DNA of 64,000 nucleotides from Anaerolineales bacterium (GTDB taxonomy: Bacteria > Chloroflexota > Anaerolineae > Anaerolineales > Villigracilaceae): positions 1 through 64,000 of the forward strand of contig JAFGSI010000041.1 in the NCBI GenBank assembly GCA_016934715.1, read 5' to 3'. A model generated the notes under the pieces. The model was not told the origin of the DNA and did no database searches. It was given only the letters and a program-made list of their open reading frames with translations. The position numbers and the translations under genes are program-made. Positions 25,359 through 34,120 of the stretch are shown piece after piece (the stretch's first letter is position 1; every line of letters begins with the position of its first letter).

Positions 25359-25814
25359 CTACAGTCGCAACCACGGACGGCCGTGGGTGAACGGCCAGGG
25401 GATGGCGACCAGCGCCAGCAAGACCGACAGGCTGTAGAAGATGGCCGCTGTGCGATGCTTCTTGGTATCGTCGACAATCTTCCTGGCACGTCCCCGGCCG
25501 AGGTGGGCCAGCACAACCACCACGATCATCAGCAGCCAGTGTTCGACAGCAAAGAAGCGCAGGATCGGATCGGACATGGCGGCCCCGAAGTCGTTCAGGG
25601 CAACCCAGGTCAATGGGCTGATGAAATACAGGATGACTCCCAGCAGCAACTGGATATCGAGCGCCATGGTGTAGAACAGGCCCAGGCGGTCGTCGAAACG
25701 GACCCAGGGCCGCCTGGCAAGCCAACCAATGCTGGCCTTGACGGTTACCACCAGGGCCAGGATCACCACTGCCCAGCGGATGTACGCGTGCAGGAGGAGC
25801 AGGAAGGGATACAT
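25359..25814 (-). CDS. Four-span membrane protein with conserved histidines
   Basis: This 151-residue protein has four hydrophobic helices (about residues 3-25, 50-67, 87-105 and 122-142). Histidines in or near helices (LLLLHAYIRW, FFAVEHWLLM, VLAHLGRGRARK) make a haem- or quinone-linked role possible, as in cytochrome b561-like proteins, but this is a guess. The ATG has AAGGAG upstream and a TAGAAT-like -10 further back. It stands alone between the esterase operon and another membrane protein gene. Confidence 0.65.
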   Translation of the reverse strand: MYPFLLLLHAYIRWAVVILALVVTVKASIGWLARRPWVRFDDRLGLFYTMALDIQLLLGVILYFISPLTWVALNDFGAAMSDPILRFFAVEHWLLMIVVVVLAHLGRGRARKIVDDTKKHRTAAIFYSLSVLLALVAIPWPFTHGRPWLRL

Positions 25815-25936
25815 CGTTTGTCTCCTTGAACGGATTCCACAATTCTAACCACATTGATCCGATTTTACCATTCCGGACAGGGACAAAAATGATCTTTCTG
25901 CCGCGCGATCTGCGTTCGCCGGCATCCGACCATGCG

Positions 25937-26551
25937 TCAGAGGGCCGCTTTTTTCTCTGATTGATCCTTGCGCAGGCTGGAAACCAGCAAAATGGTGAAA
26001 GTGGCGATCAAGGCCAGCGGGATCAGCAGCACCAGCCCGCCTTTAAGCAACGCTATAGTGCTGACGTACGTGCCGACCACAACCACCCTGGCGGGCAGGT
26101 CGGTGTCGCAGATCGAGACCAAACCGTAGTTCGTGAAGCGGACCTCGTGCATGATCCAGGGGTTGCTATCCCAGAAGCTGGTGTAGGTGGACGTCTCCCC
26201 GACCGGCAGGCTCCCGCCGTTGACGAACAGTGCATCACCACGCCGCTCGAAGTCCAGATCGATGGCCGCAGTCTCGATGTGCAACTGGTCGGACTCGGAG
26301 TCGCGCGCCAGGCATCCACCGCCCATCATGCCGATCTGGTGGGAGGTCAGGTAGACCTGCAGGCGGACATCCTCCAGGTCCTCCTCCGGCATCCCGGACA
26401 GGTCCAGGCACTGATTTTGCTCATCATAGGTGACAAAACAGGGGAAATCCACGAAGCCCTTTGGGACGACCGTGCCGACCCCGACCAGGACAAGACAACA
26501 GCACGACAGACAGGAAATGACGAGCATCACGATCAAAACCGTATTCTTCAT
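25937..26551 (-). CDS. Membrane protein of unknown function with extracytoplasmic domain
   Basis: This 204-residue protein has an N-terminal hydrophobic segment (residues 5-28, with SCLSCCCLVL), an extracytoplasmic domain of about 135 residues with several acidic turns, and a C-terminal transmembrane helix (about 170-190) with a basic tail (RKDQSEKKAAL). No family is recognised. GAGGG lies before the ATG at 26551; longer frames are not supported. It follows the tag gene after 35 bases on the same strand and may belong to that transcript. Confidence 0.6.
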   Translation of the reverse strand: MKNTVLIVMLVISCLSCCCLVLVGVGTVVPKGFVDFPCFVTYDEQNQCLDLSGMPEEDLEDVRLQVYLTSHQIGMMGGGCLARDSESDQLHIETAAIDLDFERRGDALFVNGGSLPVGETSTYTSFWDSNPWIMHEVRFTNYGLVSICDTDLPARVVVVGTYVSTIALLKGGLVLLIPLALIATFTILLVSSLRKDQSEKKAAL

Positions 26552-26586
26552 TGATGCACCCTCCCTCGAAAGCATTGGTCGGCCAA

Positions 26587-27129
26587 TCAGCCCATCCAGG
26601 GCGGACCCAGAGCCGTGACCCGGGCATAAACTGGGCAGCCCGCGTCGTGCGCCCCGGGCAGGTAGCCAGTCGACATCAGGAATTCCTTGACGATCTCCCC
26701 CCCGGTGAAGAAAAAGGTCTGCTTGAACAACCTGGTCCACTCCTCCAGGCTGCGAGGATGATGGGCGTCCAGCCAACCCTTGAAAGAGCCGTACTCGCCC
26801 CGCAGGGACTGGATGCGGCGAGCATTCTCGATCGCCGCCTTGACCTTGAGACGGTTGCGGATGATCCCGGCCTCGGACAGCAGCCGGGTCCGTTCCGCCT
26901 CGCCGTAGGCTGCCACAACGTCCACATCGAATCCGTCGTAGGCCCGGCGGAAGTTATCTTTCTTCTTGAGGATCGTGAGCCACGAAAGCCCGGCTTGATT
27001 GATTTCCAACACAAGGCGCTCGAACAGGGCTGCGTCGTCGTTCAGCGGGAAGCCGTACTCGCGATCGTGGTACGCTTTATTGTAGGCGTCTTCGGGGTGG
27101 GCACGTACGTATTCGCAATACGGTAGCAA
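26587..27129 (-). CDS. tag: DNA-3-methyladenine glycosylase I
   Basis: This 180-residue protein matches Tag, which removes 3-methyladenine from alkylated DNA. Conserved parts are YHDREYGFPL, the FERLVLEINQAGLSWLTIL stretch with the catalytic Glu and Trp, and GIIRNRLKVKAAIENA. The C-terminal HDAGC supplies zinc ligands with the N-terminal Cys and His. No ATG exists; the TTG at 27129 has GGAGGAG close upstream and lies one base beyond the preceding stop (TGAGTTG), so it is translated by coupling. The usual length is about 187 residues. Confidence 0.88.
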   Translation of the reverse strand: MLPYCEYVRAHPEDAYNKAYHDREYGFPLNDDAALFERLVLEINQAGLSWLTILKKKDNFRRAYDGFDVDVVAAYGEAERTRLLSEAGIIRNRLKVKAAIENARRIQSLRGEYGSFKGWLDAHHPRSLEEWTRLFKQTFFFTGGEIVKEFLMSTGYLPGAHDAGCPVYARVTALGPPWMG

Positions 27130-27130
27130 C

Positions 27131-27535
27131 TCACTCCTCCAACGGGATCCTGGCCCAGGGCTCGTCGGGGTAGACCGCCCGGGGGTCTTCGGTGTCGACC
27201 CGTACGGCGAGTTCGGCCTTGATCTGCAGGCGGCTGAGGGCCTTGAGATCCACCAGCCAGGAGGTGACCGCCTCATAAGGTTCCTGCCCTTCCCGCATAA
27301 TCCGCAGGTGCAGATCGACATTGGCCTGGCGATTGAACAATCCGCCCTCAGGGCGTCCCCGGCCGATCAGGACAGCGCGCGCCGGAACGGCATGCTGCTT
27401 GCGTTCGGCCAGCAGTTGGGCGTGGTGTTCGGTCGCTTCCCCCTTCCAGCGATACTTTCCAAAGAGCAGGTAGGCAAACAGGCTGAGGAACAACAGACCG
27501 AATAACGACAGACTGACGGTAAGCAAGATCTGCAT
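27131..27535 (-). CDS. Single-span membrane protein, paralogue B
   Basis: This 134-residue protein has one N-terminal transmembrane helix (residues 3-25) and a soluble domain. Its C-terminal half aligns with the neighbouring 125-residue protein: both have a hydrophilic strand, then YxAxxSWLV, then a charged strand ending VRxD and finally YPDxxWAR. The two genes are therefore tandem paralogues. The function is unknown. GGAG lies eight bases before the ATG. It lies between its paralogue and tag in a run of close minus-strand genes. Confidence 0.65.
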   Translation of the reverse strand: MQILLTVSLSLFGLLFLSLFAYLLFGKYRWKGEATEHHAQLLAERKQHAVPARAVLIGRGRPEGGLFNRQANVDLHLRIMREGQEPYEAVTSWLVDLKALSRLQIKAELAVRVDTEDPRAVYPDEPWARIPLEE

Positions 27536-27563
27536 GCGAGCATCTCCACTGGAAGGCAGTCAT

Positions 27564-27941
27564 TCACTCGACGAAACGCGCCCACGATCCATCGGGGTAG
27601 ATGAACTCCGGACCCTGCGGGTCAGCCCGCACCGAGATCTCCTTGCCGGTCTCGACGTAGGCCAGGCCCTCCTGCTCGACCAACCAGCTTACCAGGGCGG
27701 TGTAGACCGGCGTCCCGGGCATGTGGACCTCCAGCTCGAGGTTGACGCGCGCCCGCCCACCGGCGTCGACCGGACCGGCATCCGCCTTGACCACCATGGC
27801 CCAGGCCCAGACGGCCCGCTCGCGACGGGTGCGGTGGTCGACCTTCTCGGCTTTCTTCTTACGCCCGCGGCGCTGCCGCAAGACGGCCCAGAGCACCACG
27901 CCTACGATTGCCAGGGAAGATAACAGTGTCAAGAAATCCAT
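27564..27941 (-). CDS. Single-span membrane protein, paralogue A
   Basis: This 125-residue protein has an N-terminal helix (residues 3-22), a very basic linker (RQRRGRKKK) and a soluble domain sharing YTALVSWLV, EISVRAD and YPDGSWARFVE with the next gene product. The ATG at 27941 has GGAGG nine bases upstream. No known family is recognised. Tandem duplication is the simplest origin for the pair. Confidence 0.65.
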   Translation of the reverse strand: MDFLTLLSSLAIVGVVLWAVLRQRRGRKKKAEKVDHRTRRERAVWAWAMVVKADAGPVDAGGRARVNLELEVHMPGTPVYTALVSWLVEQEGLAYVETGKEISVRADPQGPEFIYPDGSWARFVE

Positions 27942-28078
27942 CGCCGTCCTCCAATCATTATTCCGCAAACAGGCGGGCAAAGCCATTATAGGGTGCCAGC
28001 GGCAGGATGTCAAAGCCTGGCAGCCCGGCCGCGATCCGCGGCGGGGTATCCGTGGAGCTCAGGCCGGGGCGTTCGATT

Positions 28079-28447
28079 TCAAGTGCAAGAAGTTTCATCT
28101 TCTTCCTCTCCCTGATTCTGGCTGGCGACCAGGAAATCTACCAGCACGGTCGGCAGCGGAACGTCGTGAAAACGTGCTCGGTGCAGGTCGAGTTCGCTGA
28201 AAGCGACCTTCACGCCGCGCGCCGGGTCTTCCACCTCGTGTTGGACAGCCGTTTGCTGCTGACCGCACAACTCGCAGCGGACCAGATGGCGCATCGGCAT
28301 GGAATACAGGAAAGGCCGGCCCTCCTGGCGGTATTGGGTGCGCATCCTTTTCTGCAAGAGATACGAATGCGTGTCCTGATCCTGACGGGCCAATTCCAGA
28401 AGGTTTGGGATCTTCGCCAGGGCCTGCAGGAATTCACGGGTGTCCAT
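28079..28447 (-). CDS. Hypothetical protein with CxxC motif
   Basis: This 122-residue soluble protein is mostly helical, with RCELCGQQ near residue 60 as a possible half of a metal site, and a C-terminal acidic tail (NQGEEEDE). I do not recognise a family. The ATG at 28447 has GGAGG eight bases upstream and lies inside the end of the 45-residue gene before it, so the two are coupled. It is part of the small-gene run between the M24 peptidase and tag. Confidence 0.55.
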   Translation of the reverse strand: MDTREFLQALAKIPNLLELARQDQDTHSYLLQKRMRTQYRQEGRPFLYSMPMRHLVRCELCGQQQTAVQHEVEDPARGVKVAFSELDLHRARFHDVPLPTVLVDFLVASQNQGEEEDETSCT

Positions 28448-28571
28448 CGCCGGCCTCCAAGGCTTTCCGGTGAGCAGGGAGCTTGCCCACATCTTCAACG
28501 TGCAGTTGGGCGTGGGAGATGCCCACCCGCAGGGCTCGGAGCAGGTCAAGAGATCGTTGTACGCTGTTCAT
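28434..28571 (-). CDS. Small 45-residue protein
   Basis: This short frame starts MNSVQRSLDLLRALRV and ends in a TGA that overlaps the next gene by 14 bases. GGAGG lies ten bases before its ATG. The product would be amphipathic and helical. The ribosome-binding site and the overlap make it plausible, but length and lack of family keep it uncertain. Confidence 0.45.
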   Translation of the reverse strand: MNSVQRSLDLLRALRVGISHAQLHVEDVGKLPAHRKALEAGDGHP

Positions 28572-28612
28572 GGGCAGATCCTCCAGGAAGAGAAAATAGG
28601 ACGATCACGGCA

Positions 28613-28894
28613 TCAGGACCTCCGGGGCGCCGATCTGGACGTGTAGTACCAGGGTTGGCCGCGCACCCCGCAGAAGGGGGCCATGCCAACGTGCATCTGC
28701 GGATTCGGGGCTGCGCCGCTGCAGCAGCCGTCCTGGGGAACCTGATCCTGGCCCGGCGGGATCGCCTGGCCGTTGTACCAGGCATCGATGACGCCATCCT
28801 GCTGGAAGAGATAGACCGGCCGCCCGGCAATGGGTTCTCCTGCCGCCTGTTCATTCTCCAGCGCGTCTTTCGCACCTGTCGTGGAAAACTCCAC
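28613..28894 (-). CDS. Possible hypothetical protein
   Basis: This 93-residue frame starts at a GTG inside the hairpin that follows the M24 peptidase gene. The sequence PVYLFQQDGVIDAWYNGQ and a Cys-containing C-terminal part (DGCCSG, APFCGV) look protein-like, but there is no family and no clear ribosome-binding site. It may be real and cotranscribed with the following small genes, or a chance frame. Confidence 0.35.
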   Translation of the reverse strand: MEFSTTGAKDALENEQAAGEPIAGRPVYLFQQDGVIDAWYNGQAIPPGQDQVPQDGCCSGAAPNPQMHVGMAPFCGVRGQPWYYTSRSAPRRS

Positions 28895-28900
28895 GACAGG
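28875..28900 (-). terminator. Hairpin after the M24 peptidase
   Basis: A perfect 10-bp stem (CCTGTCGTGG with CCACGACAGG, loop of six) lies directly after the peptidase stop at 28902. The T-run is missing, so it may attenuate rather than end transcription into the small genes. Confidence 0.5.
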
Positions 28901-28901
28901 C

Positions 28902-30002
28902 TCACCCCACCAGGCGTAATTCGCGCGGCATGTCGCTCAGGGATTCGGCTCCGTTTGCAGTCACGACCATGTCATCCTCGATGCGCACCCCGTTGCGGCC
29001 CGGCAGGTAGATGCCCGGCTCGACCGTGAAGGTCATGCCCGGCTCGAGCGGCAACCGGTTGTCGCCACGCATGTAGGGCTCCTCATGGCCTTCCATGCCC
29101 AGACCATGGCCGGTGCGGTGGGTGAAGAAGGCTCCATAGCCAGCCTTCTCGATCACCGTCCGGGCGGCCAGGTCAACGTCAGCGCAGGGGGCCCCGGGGC
29201 GTGCGGCGGCCCGCCCGGCGGCGTTGGCTTCCAGAACGACCTGGTGGATCCCGCGATATTCGGCATCCACCTCGCCAACGGCGAAGGTGCGGGTCAGGTC
29301 GGAGACATAGCCATCCACAGCCGCACCCCAGTCAATGACCAGCAGATCGCCGGGACGCAGGGCCCGGTCGGTCGGCGTGGCATGCGGGTTGGCGCTGTTC
29401 GAACCACCCGAGACGATCGGCGAAAAGGGCATTTCGGACTGTGAGCCGCCTCGCAGCAGCTGAACGACCAGTTCGGCGGCCAGGTCCTTCTCGCTCATCC
29501 CGACCTTGATCAGCGGGATGGCCGCCTGGAGGGCTGCCTGGGCGATCTGGACCGCCTTGCGCATGGCAGCGACCTCGCCGGCATCCTTGCGGACCCGCAG
29601 GCTGCTGACCACCCCGGCAGCGTCGGGAAAGTCCGCCTCCGGAAGGCCGGCCTGGAGGTGGCGGAACTCAAGCAGGCGCATGGCGCGCGGCTCGACCCCC
29701 ACCTGCCTCCCATCCAGGCCCAGGGATTCAGCCGCCTGGCGGAAAACCCCCTCCCATGCAGTTGGATCCTCGGCATACGCAAATGCCTTCATGGGCAGGT
29801 CGGTCACCTTGAGCATCTCCAGCTCGGGCAGCACGATGACCGGCTCCCTGTCGGGGGTAAAGAAGACGACCACCGGGCGCTCGCTGATGTGGAAGTGCAG
29901 CCCGGTCAGATAGGCCAGGCTGGGGCCCGGGTTCAGGGCAAGGGCGTCCAGGCCGGCGGCCTGCAAGGCGGTGCCGAGTTGGTTCAGACGGGGGAAAGCC
30001 AT
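28902..30002 (-). CDS. M24 family metallopeptidase (Xaa-Pro dipeptidase-like)
   Basis: This 366-residue protein is a pita-bread-fold peptidase of family M24, which cleaves N-terminal residues before proline. An N-terminal creatinase-type domain (residues 1-130) precedes the catalytic part. All five metal ligands are visible: D224 and D235 in VIDWGAAVDGYVSDLTRTF, H299 in HRTGHGLG, E328 in TVEPGIY and E342 in RIEDDM. GGAG lies six bases before the ATG at 30002, which is preferred to an ATG at 30014. It heads a run of minus-strand small genes; the SDR gene upstream starts a separate unit. Confidence 0.92.
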   Translation of the reverse strand: MAFPRLNQLGTALQAAGLDALALNPGPSLAYLTGLHFHISERPVVVFFTPDREPVIVLPELEMLKVTDLPMKAFAYAEDPTAWEGVFRQAAESLGLDGRQVGVEPRAMRLLEFRHLQAGLPEADFPDAAGVVSSLRVRKDAGEVAAMRKAVQIAQAALQAAIPLIKVGMSEKDLAAELVVQLLRGGSQSEMPFSPIVSGGSNSANPHATPTDRALRPGDLLVIDWGAAVDGYVSDLTRTFAVGEVDAEYRGIHQVVLEANAAGRAAARPGAPCADVDLAARTVIEKAGYGAFFTHRTGHGLGMEGHEEPYMRGDNRLPLEPGMTFTVEPGIYLPGRNGVRIEDDMVVTANGAESLSDMPRELRLVG

Positions 30003-30057
30003 GGGAGTCTCCATAAGAAAAACAGGGCGCCCGGAACAATGCTGGGCGCGGGAAAGG

Positions 30058-30873
30058 TCAGTCTGGCCGGTGTAAGCGGTCGACGAAGGCAACCTTCAGG
30101 AACCAATCCACCAGGCCGGGGAAGAGGGCCTCGAAGCCGATAACGATGCGGTAATACCATGGGATGACCACCTTCCGGCGGGGGAAGCGAGCCAGGCGCA
30201 CGGTCCGGCGAGCGACCTGTGCGGAGGTCATTTGCAGGAATCCGGGTAATTTCAGGCTGCGTTTGACCACGTTGTCGCCGGTGTGATGACCGAACTCGGT
30301 CTTGGCCGGGCCGGGGTAGATGCCCGACACCTGCACCCCGTACGGGGCGGCCTCGCGCCGCAGGGCATCGGTAAAGCCGCGCACGCCGTACTTGCTGGCA
30401 GCGTAGATCGTGTAGAGTGGGGCGGCGATCAGCCCGGCCACCGAGGACATGTTGATGATATGCCCGGCGCGCTGGCGATACATGTGCGGCAGGACCGCCC
30501 GCGTCACCTGGATCAGCCCGCACAGGTTGACGCCCAGCTGGGTCTCGATGTCCCGCTCCGGATCGAGCTCTTCCAGCCAGGCCAGGCGGCCGAAGCCGGC
30601 ATTGTTGAACAGGATATCGATCCGCCCGTAGACCTCCAGTACAGTCTGGACCATGATCTCGATCTCGGTCCGGTTGTTGACATCGACCGGCACAGCCAGA
30701 GCTTCACCTCCGGCAGCCTGGATCTCCCCCGCCAGGGCCTGCAGGCGCTCCATCCGGCGGGCGGCGACGACCACCGCGCAGCCTTGCTGGGCGAACAGCA
30801 GAGCGGCGTCGGCGCCAAATCCCGATGAGGCTCCGGTAATGAGGACGACTTTTCCATGCAAAGATCTACCCAT
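30058..30873 (-). CDS. Short-chain dehydrogenase/reductase
   Basis: This 271-residue protein is a classical SDR. It shows the nucleotide motif TGASSGFG (residues 13-20), NNAG (90-93) and the catalytic S144, Y157 and K161 (YAASK). The R in AARR after strand 2 favours NADP(H). A longer C-terminal part with FPRRKVVIPWYYR resembles SDRs that act on lipid or steroid-like substrates. The ATG at 30873 has AAGGAC seven bases upstream. It diverges from the acyltransferase gene and shares a palindromic -10 region with it. Confidence 0.88.
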   Translation of the reverse strand: MGRSLHGKVVLITGASSGFGADAALLFAQQGCAVVVAARRMERLQALAGEIQAAGGEALAVPVDVNNRTEIEIMVQTVLEVYGRIDILFNNAGFGRLAWLEELDPERDIETQLGVNLCGLIQVTRAVLPHMYRQRAGHIINMSSVAGLIAAPLYTIYAASKYGVRGFTDALRREAAPYGVQVSGIYPGPAKTEFGHHTGDNVVKRSLKLPGFLQMTSAQVARRTVRLARFPRRKVVIPWYYRIVIGFEALFPGLVDWFLKVAFVDRLHRPD

Positions 30874-30904
30874 GCGATTGTCCTTATCCAAGTGGTGTAT
30901 CACG

Positions 30905-30912
30905 ATTATAAT
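30905..30912. promoter_or_regulatory. Palindromic shared -10 region of divergent genes
   Basis: The palindrome ATTATAAT gives TATAAT on both strands: 30907-30912 for the plus-strand acyltransferase and 30910-30905 for the minus-strand SDR. Only one polymerase could sit here at a time. Confidence 0.5.
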
Positions 30913-30948
30913 CCAAGCATCCAATCACAGCCCGGAGAATAGAAAACC

Positions 30949-31497
30949 ATGAACCTCAAGCGACGCATCAAACAATTGCTCGGCAGGCTGACCGGCGACC
31001 CGATCAAGGAAATGATCAAAGGGGGCCTGCAGGTAGGCAGGAACTTCAATCCCCAAAATGAGGTCATCATCGACCCCAGTCATTACTGGCACATCACCAT
31101 CGGTGATGATGTTGCCCTGGCCCCGCGAGTCTACATCCTGGCCCACGACGGCACCACCAAGGCGACCCTCGGGTACACCCGCATCGGCAAAGTCACCATC
31201 GGGGATCGAGTCGTCATCGGCGCCGCGTCGATCGTCATGCCAGGCGTGACCATCGGTGACGATGTGATCATCGGGGCGGGAAGCGTGGTGACCAGCGACA
31301 TCCCTTCCAACTCGGTGGCAGTCGGCAACCCGGCCCGGGTCATCATGACTCTGGATAAGTATATGGAAAAACGACGCCAAGAAATGGACCGGTCGCCCCG
31401 CTTCGGTGAGGAGTATACCCTGCGGGCGAACGTCTCACTGGCGATGAAGAAAGAGATGAACGAAAAAATGAAGGACAGGATCGGTTACATTTTTTAG
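30949..31497 (+). CDS. Left-handed beta-helix (hexapeptide) acyltransferase
   Basis: This 182-residue protein carries repeated hexapeptides (ITIGDD, VTIGDRVVIGA, VTIGDDVIIGA) that form a left-handed beta helix, and the end SVAVGNPARVI typical of maltose/galactoside-type O-acetyltransferases. An extra N-terminal helix pair and a C-terminal helical tail (about 45 residues) surround the helix. Such enzymes acetylate sugars of envelope polysaccharides; the substrate is unknown. CCGGAG lies before the ATG. A terminator shared with lon follows. Confidence 0.85.
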   Translation: MNLKRRIKQLLGRLTGDPIKEMIKGGLQVGRNFNPQNEVIIDPSHYWHITIGDDVALAPRVYILAHDGTTKATLGYTRIGKVTIGDRVVIGAASIVMPGVTIGDDVIIGAGSVVTSDIPSNSVAVGNPARVIMTLDKYMEKRRQEMDRSPRFGEEYTLRANVSLAMKKEMNEKMKDRIGYIF

Positions 31498-31566
31498 CCA
31501 GGAGCCTTGTTCCGAAATGGACTCGCGCCTCGTGGGGAAGACGGTCCTCTTCACATCCTGCGCGGG

Positions 31567-31600
31567 GATCATAAAGACGCCCGTGGGCGTCTTTATGATC
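31567..31600. terminator. Bidirectional terminator between the acyltransferase and lon
   Basis: A nearly perfect 34-base palindrome (arm GATCATAAAGACGCCC) lies between two convergent genes and overlaps the lon stop codon. T-rich arms on both sides suit termination in both directions. Confidence 0.85.
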
Positions 31601-34085
31601 ACTCTTCGTCATCCAGGTCAGGCTGTTCTTCCGGGCCAGGCCGACGGCGCGGCCGGGGAGGATCGACCATCACTTCGGGAGCAATCGCCAGTTCGATGAC
31701 CTGATCGGTGTGCTGGACCGGGATGACCTTCATATCCTCGCGGACCCGCTTGGGCACATCGACCAAGTCCTTCATGTTCTTCTCGGGCAGCAGGACCACC
31801 TTCAACCCGGCCCGGTGAGCCGCCAGGACCTTCTCGCGCACTCCACCGATCGGCAGAATCCGCCCGCGCAGAGTGATCTCGCCGGTCATGCCGATCTCCT
31901 TGAACACCGGGCGGCCGGTCAGGGCCGAGATCAAGGCCGTGGCCAGGGTAATCCCGGCCGAGGGCCCGTCCTTGGGGATGGCACCCTCCGGCATGTGGAC
32001 GTGGATGTCCATGCGTTCGAAGATCTCGAAGTCGATCCCGAGGATCGCGGCGCGTGACTTGATGTAGGTCAGGGCAGCCTGGCCCGATTCCTGCATGATC
32101 TCGCCGATCTGGCCGGTCATCTGCATGCCGCCCTTGCCATCGAAGATGGCCACTTCCACCGGCATGATCTCGCCGCCGTTCTCGGTCCAGGCCAGGCTGG
32201 TGGCCACACCCACCTCGTCAGCGCGCTCGGCCTCGGACTGGAAGAACTGCTGCGGGCCGAGGAATTTCTGCACCATGACCGGCGTGATCGAGGTCGGGTA
32301 GCGCTTCCCTTCCGCCTTCCAACGGGCGACCTTGCGACAGATGCGTCCGATCTCGCGCTCCAGGTTGCGCACCCCGGCCTCGTAGGTGTACTCGCGGGCA
32401 ATGCGCTGCAGGGCCTGGGTGGTGAAGCGCAGCCCAATGTCCTCGATCCCGGCCTCCTCGATCTGGCGCGGGATCAGGTAGCGGTTGGAGATGATCAGCT
32501 TTTCTTCCTCGATGTAGCCGGGGAACTCGATCACCTCCAAACGGTCGAGCAGGGCTGGTGGGATGGTCGCCAGCGTGTTGGCAGTGGTGATGAACATCAC
32601 TTTCGAAAGGTCGAAGTCCAGTTCCAGGTAGTGGTCCGAGAAGGCGTGGTTCTGCTCGGGGTCAAGCACTTCCAGCAGTGCCGATGAGGGGTCGCCGCGG
32701 AAATCGGAGCCGAGCTTGTCGATCTCGTCGAGCATGAAGAGCGGGTTGGCGGTCCCAGCCCGCTTCATGGTCTGGATGACGCGCCCGGGCAGGGCTCCGA
32801 TGTAGGTGCGGCGGTGCCCGCGGATCTCGGCCTCGTCACGCACTCCGCCCAGCGAAACACGCACGAACTTGCGTCCCAAGGCATCGGCGATCGAACGCCC
32901 AAGCGAGGTCTTGCCGGTGCCAGGCGGACCGACGAAGCACAGGATCGGTTGGCGCTCCTTCTTGGGTTTGAGCGAGCGCACGGCGATGTACTCCAGGATG
33001 CGCTCCTTGGCTTTCTTCAACCCGTAGTGATCCCGGTCGAGCACCCGGGCGGCATGCTTGACGTCCAGATTGTCCGGGCTGGCGGTCGTCCAGGGCAGTT
33101 CCAGGATCCAGTCGACGTAGGTGCGGATGATGCCTACTTCAGGTGCCATCGGCGGCATCTGGCTCAGGCGTTCGAGCTCCTTAAACGCCGTCGTCCGCGC
33201 CTGCTCCGGCAGGCCGGCCTTCTCGACCTTCTGGCGCAGCTCGATCACGTCGCGCGTCCAGACGTCGCCCTCGCCCAGCTCCGATTGAATGGCCTTCATC
33301 TGCTCGCGCAGGTAGAATTCGCGCTGCGACCGGTCTACTTCGCTCTGCACCCGGCTGTGGATCTCATCCTCGAGTTCAAGCACATCGACTTCCTGGGCCA
33401 GGAGCTGGTTGATGCGCTGCAGGCGCTGGCGCGGTTCGCCCATCAACAGCAGGGTCTGGCGTTCGTTCAGGTTGATCGAAACGGCTGTGGCGATCATGTC
33501 GGCCAGCCAGCCCGGCTCGGAGATGTTCATGGCGAACAGGTGGGCTTCCTCGGGAATCGAGCGGTCAAGCTGGACACAGCGCTCGAACAGGTCAAGGGCC
33601 GAGCGCATCAGCGCCTGAGTCGTCCGGTCGGCAGTGGTCGGCTCGGCGATGACCCGGGCCCGGACCCGGATCACCGGTGTCAGGTTGGTGAACTCGATAA
33701 TCTCGACCCGCCGCCGGCCCTGGACCAGGGCCGAGGACGATCCATCGGGCATGGCCAGCAGGCGCCCTACCGCCAGTTCGACGCCGATCGCCAGGAAATC
33801 CTCTGGCCCCGGTTCCTCGAGGTCGGGATCGCGCTGAGTCAGGCCGATGACAGTCCGGTCGGAGTCGTGGGCCTCCTGGATCGCCAGCAGGCTGGACTCG
33901 CGCGCCACGAAAACCGGCGTGACCATGTGCGGGAAGATCACCAGATCGCGCAGCGGCAGGACCAGGGCCTCGATGCAGCCATCTGCGTCCAGCGGCAGGT
34001 TGGGAACGCGGTACAGTTCCTCGGTCCGCTGGGTCAGTGCGGTGCTGAAGTTGTCATCTTCCTGAAAATAATCGTTTTGGTTCAT
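31599..34085 (-). CDS. lon: ATP-dependent Lon protease
   Basis: This 828-residue protein is the soluble LonA protease. It has the N-terminal substrate-binding LAN domain (about residues 38-240), a coiled helical linker, an AAA+ module with Walker A GPPGTGKT (386-393) and Walker B FMLDEIDK (450-457), and a serine-lysine protease domain with S709 in KDGPSAG and K752 in GGVREKVLAAH. It degrades damaged and regulatory proteins. GAGGAC lies five bases before the ATG. The C-terminal tail is Arg/Pro-rich then acidic (DLDDEE). folC lies 35 bases upstream on the same strand and may be cotranscribed. Confidence 0.97.
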   Translation of the reverse strand: MNQNDYFQEDDNFSTALTQRTEELYRVPNLPLDADGCIEALVLPLRDLVIFPHMVTPVFVARESSLLAIQEAHDSDRTVIGLTQRDPDLEEPGPEDFLAIGVELAVGRLLAMPDGSSSALVQGRRRVEIIEFTNLTPVIRVRARVIAEPTTADRTTQALMRSALDLFERCVQLDRSIPEEAHLFAMNISEPGWLADMIATAVSINLNERQTLLLMGEPRQRLQRINQLLAQEVDVLELEDEIHSRVQSEVDRSQREFYLREQMKAIQSELGEGDVWTRDVIELRQKVEKAGLPEQARTTAFKELERLSQMPPMAPEVGIIRTYVDWILELPWTTASPDNLDVKHAARVLDRDHYGLKKAKERILEYIAVRSLKPKKERQPILCFVGPPGTGKTSLGRSIADALGRKFVRVSLGGVRDEAEIRGHRRTYIGALPGRVIQTMKRAGTANPLFMLDEIDKLGSDFRGDPSSALLEVLDPEQNHAFSDHYLELDFDLSKVMFITTANTLATIPPALLDRLEVIEFPGYIEEEKLIISNRYLIPRQIEEAGIEDIGLRFTTQALQRIAREYTYEAGVRNLEREIGRICRKVARWKAEGKRYPTSITPVMVQKFLGPQQFFQSEAERADEVGVATSLAWTENGGEIMPVEVAIFDGKGGMQMTGQIGEIMQESGQAALTYIKSRAAILGIDFEIFERMDIHVHMPEGAIPKDGPSAGITLATALISALTGRPVFKEIGMTGEITLRGRILPIGGVREKVLAAHRAGLKVVLLPEKNMKDLVDVPKRVREDMKVIPVQHTDQVIELAIAPEVMVDPPRPRRRPGPEEQPDLDDEE

Positions 34086-34120
34086 AGAGTCCTCGCGCTC
34101 CAGGCTGATTCGGAACCGGC

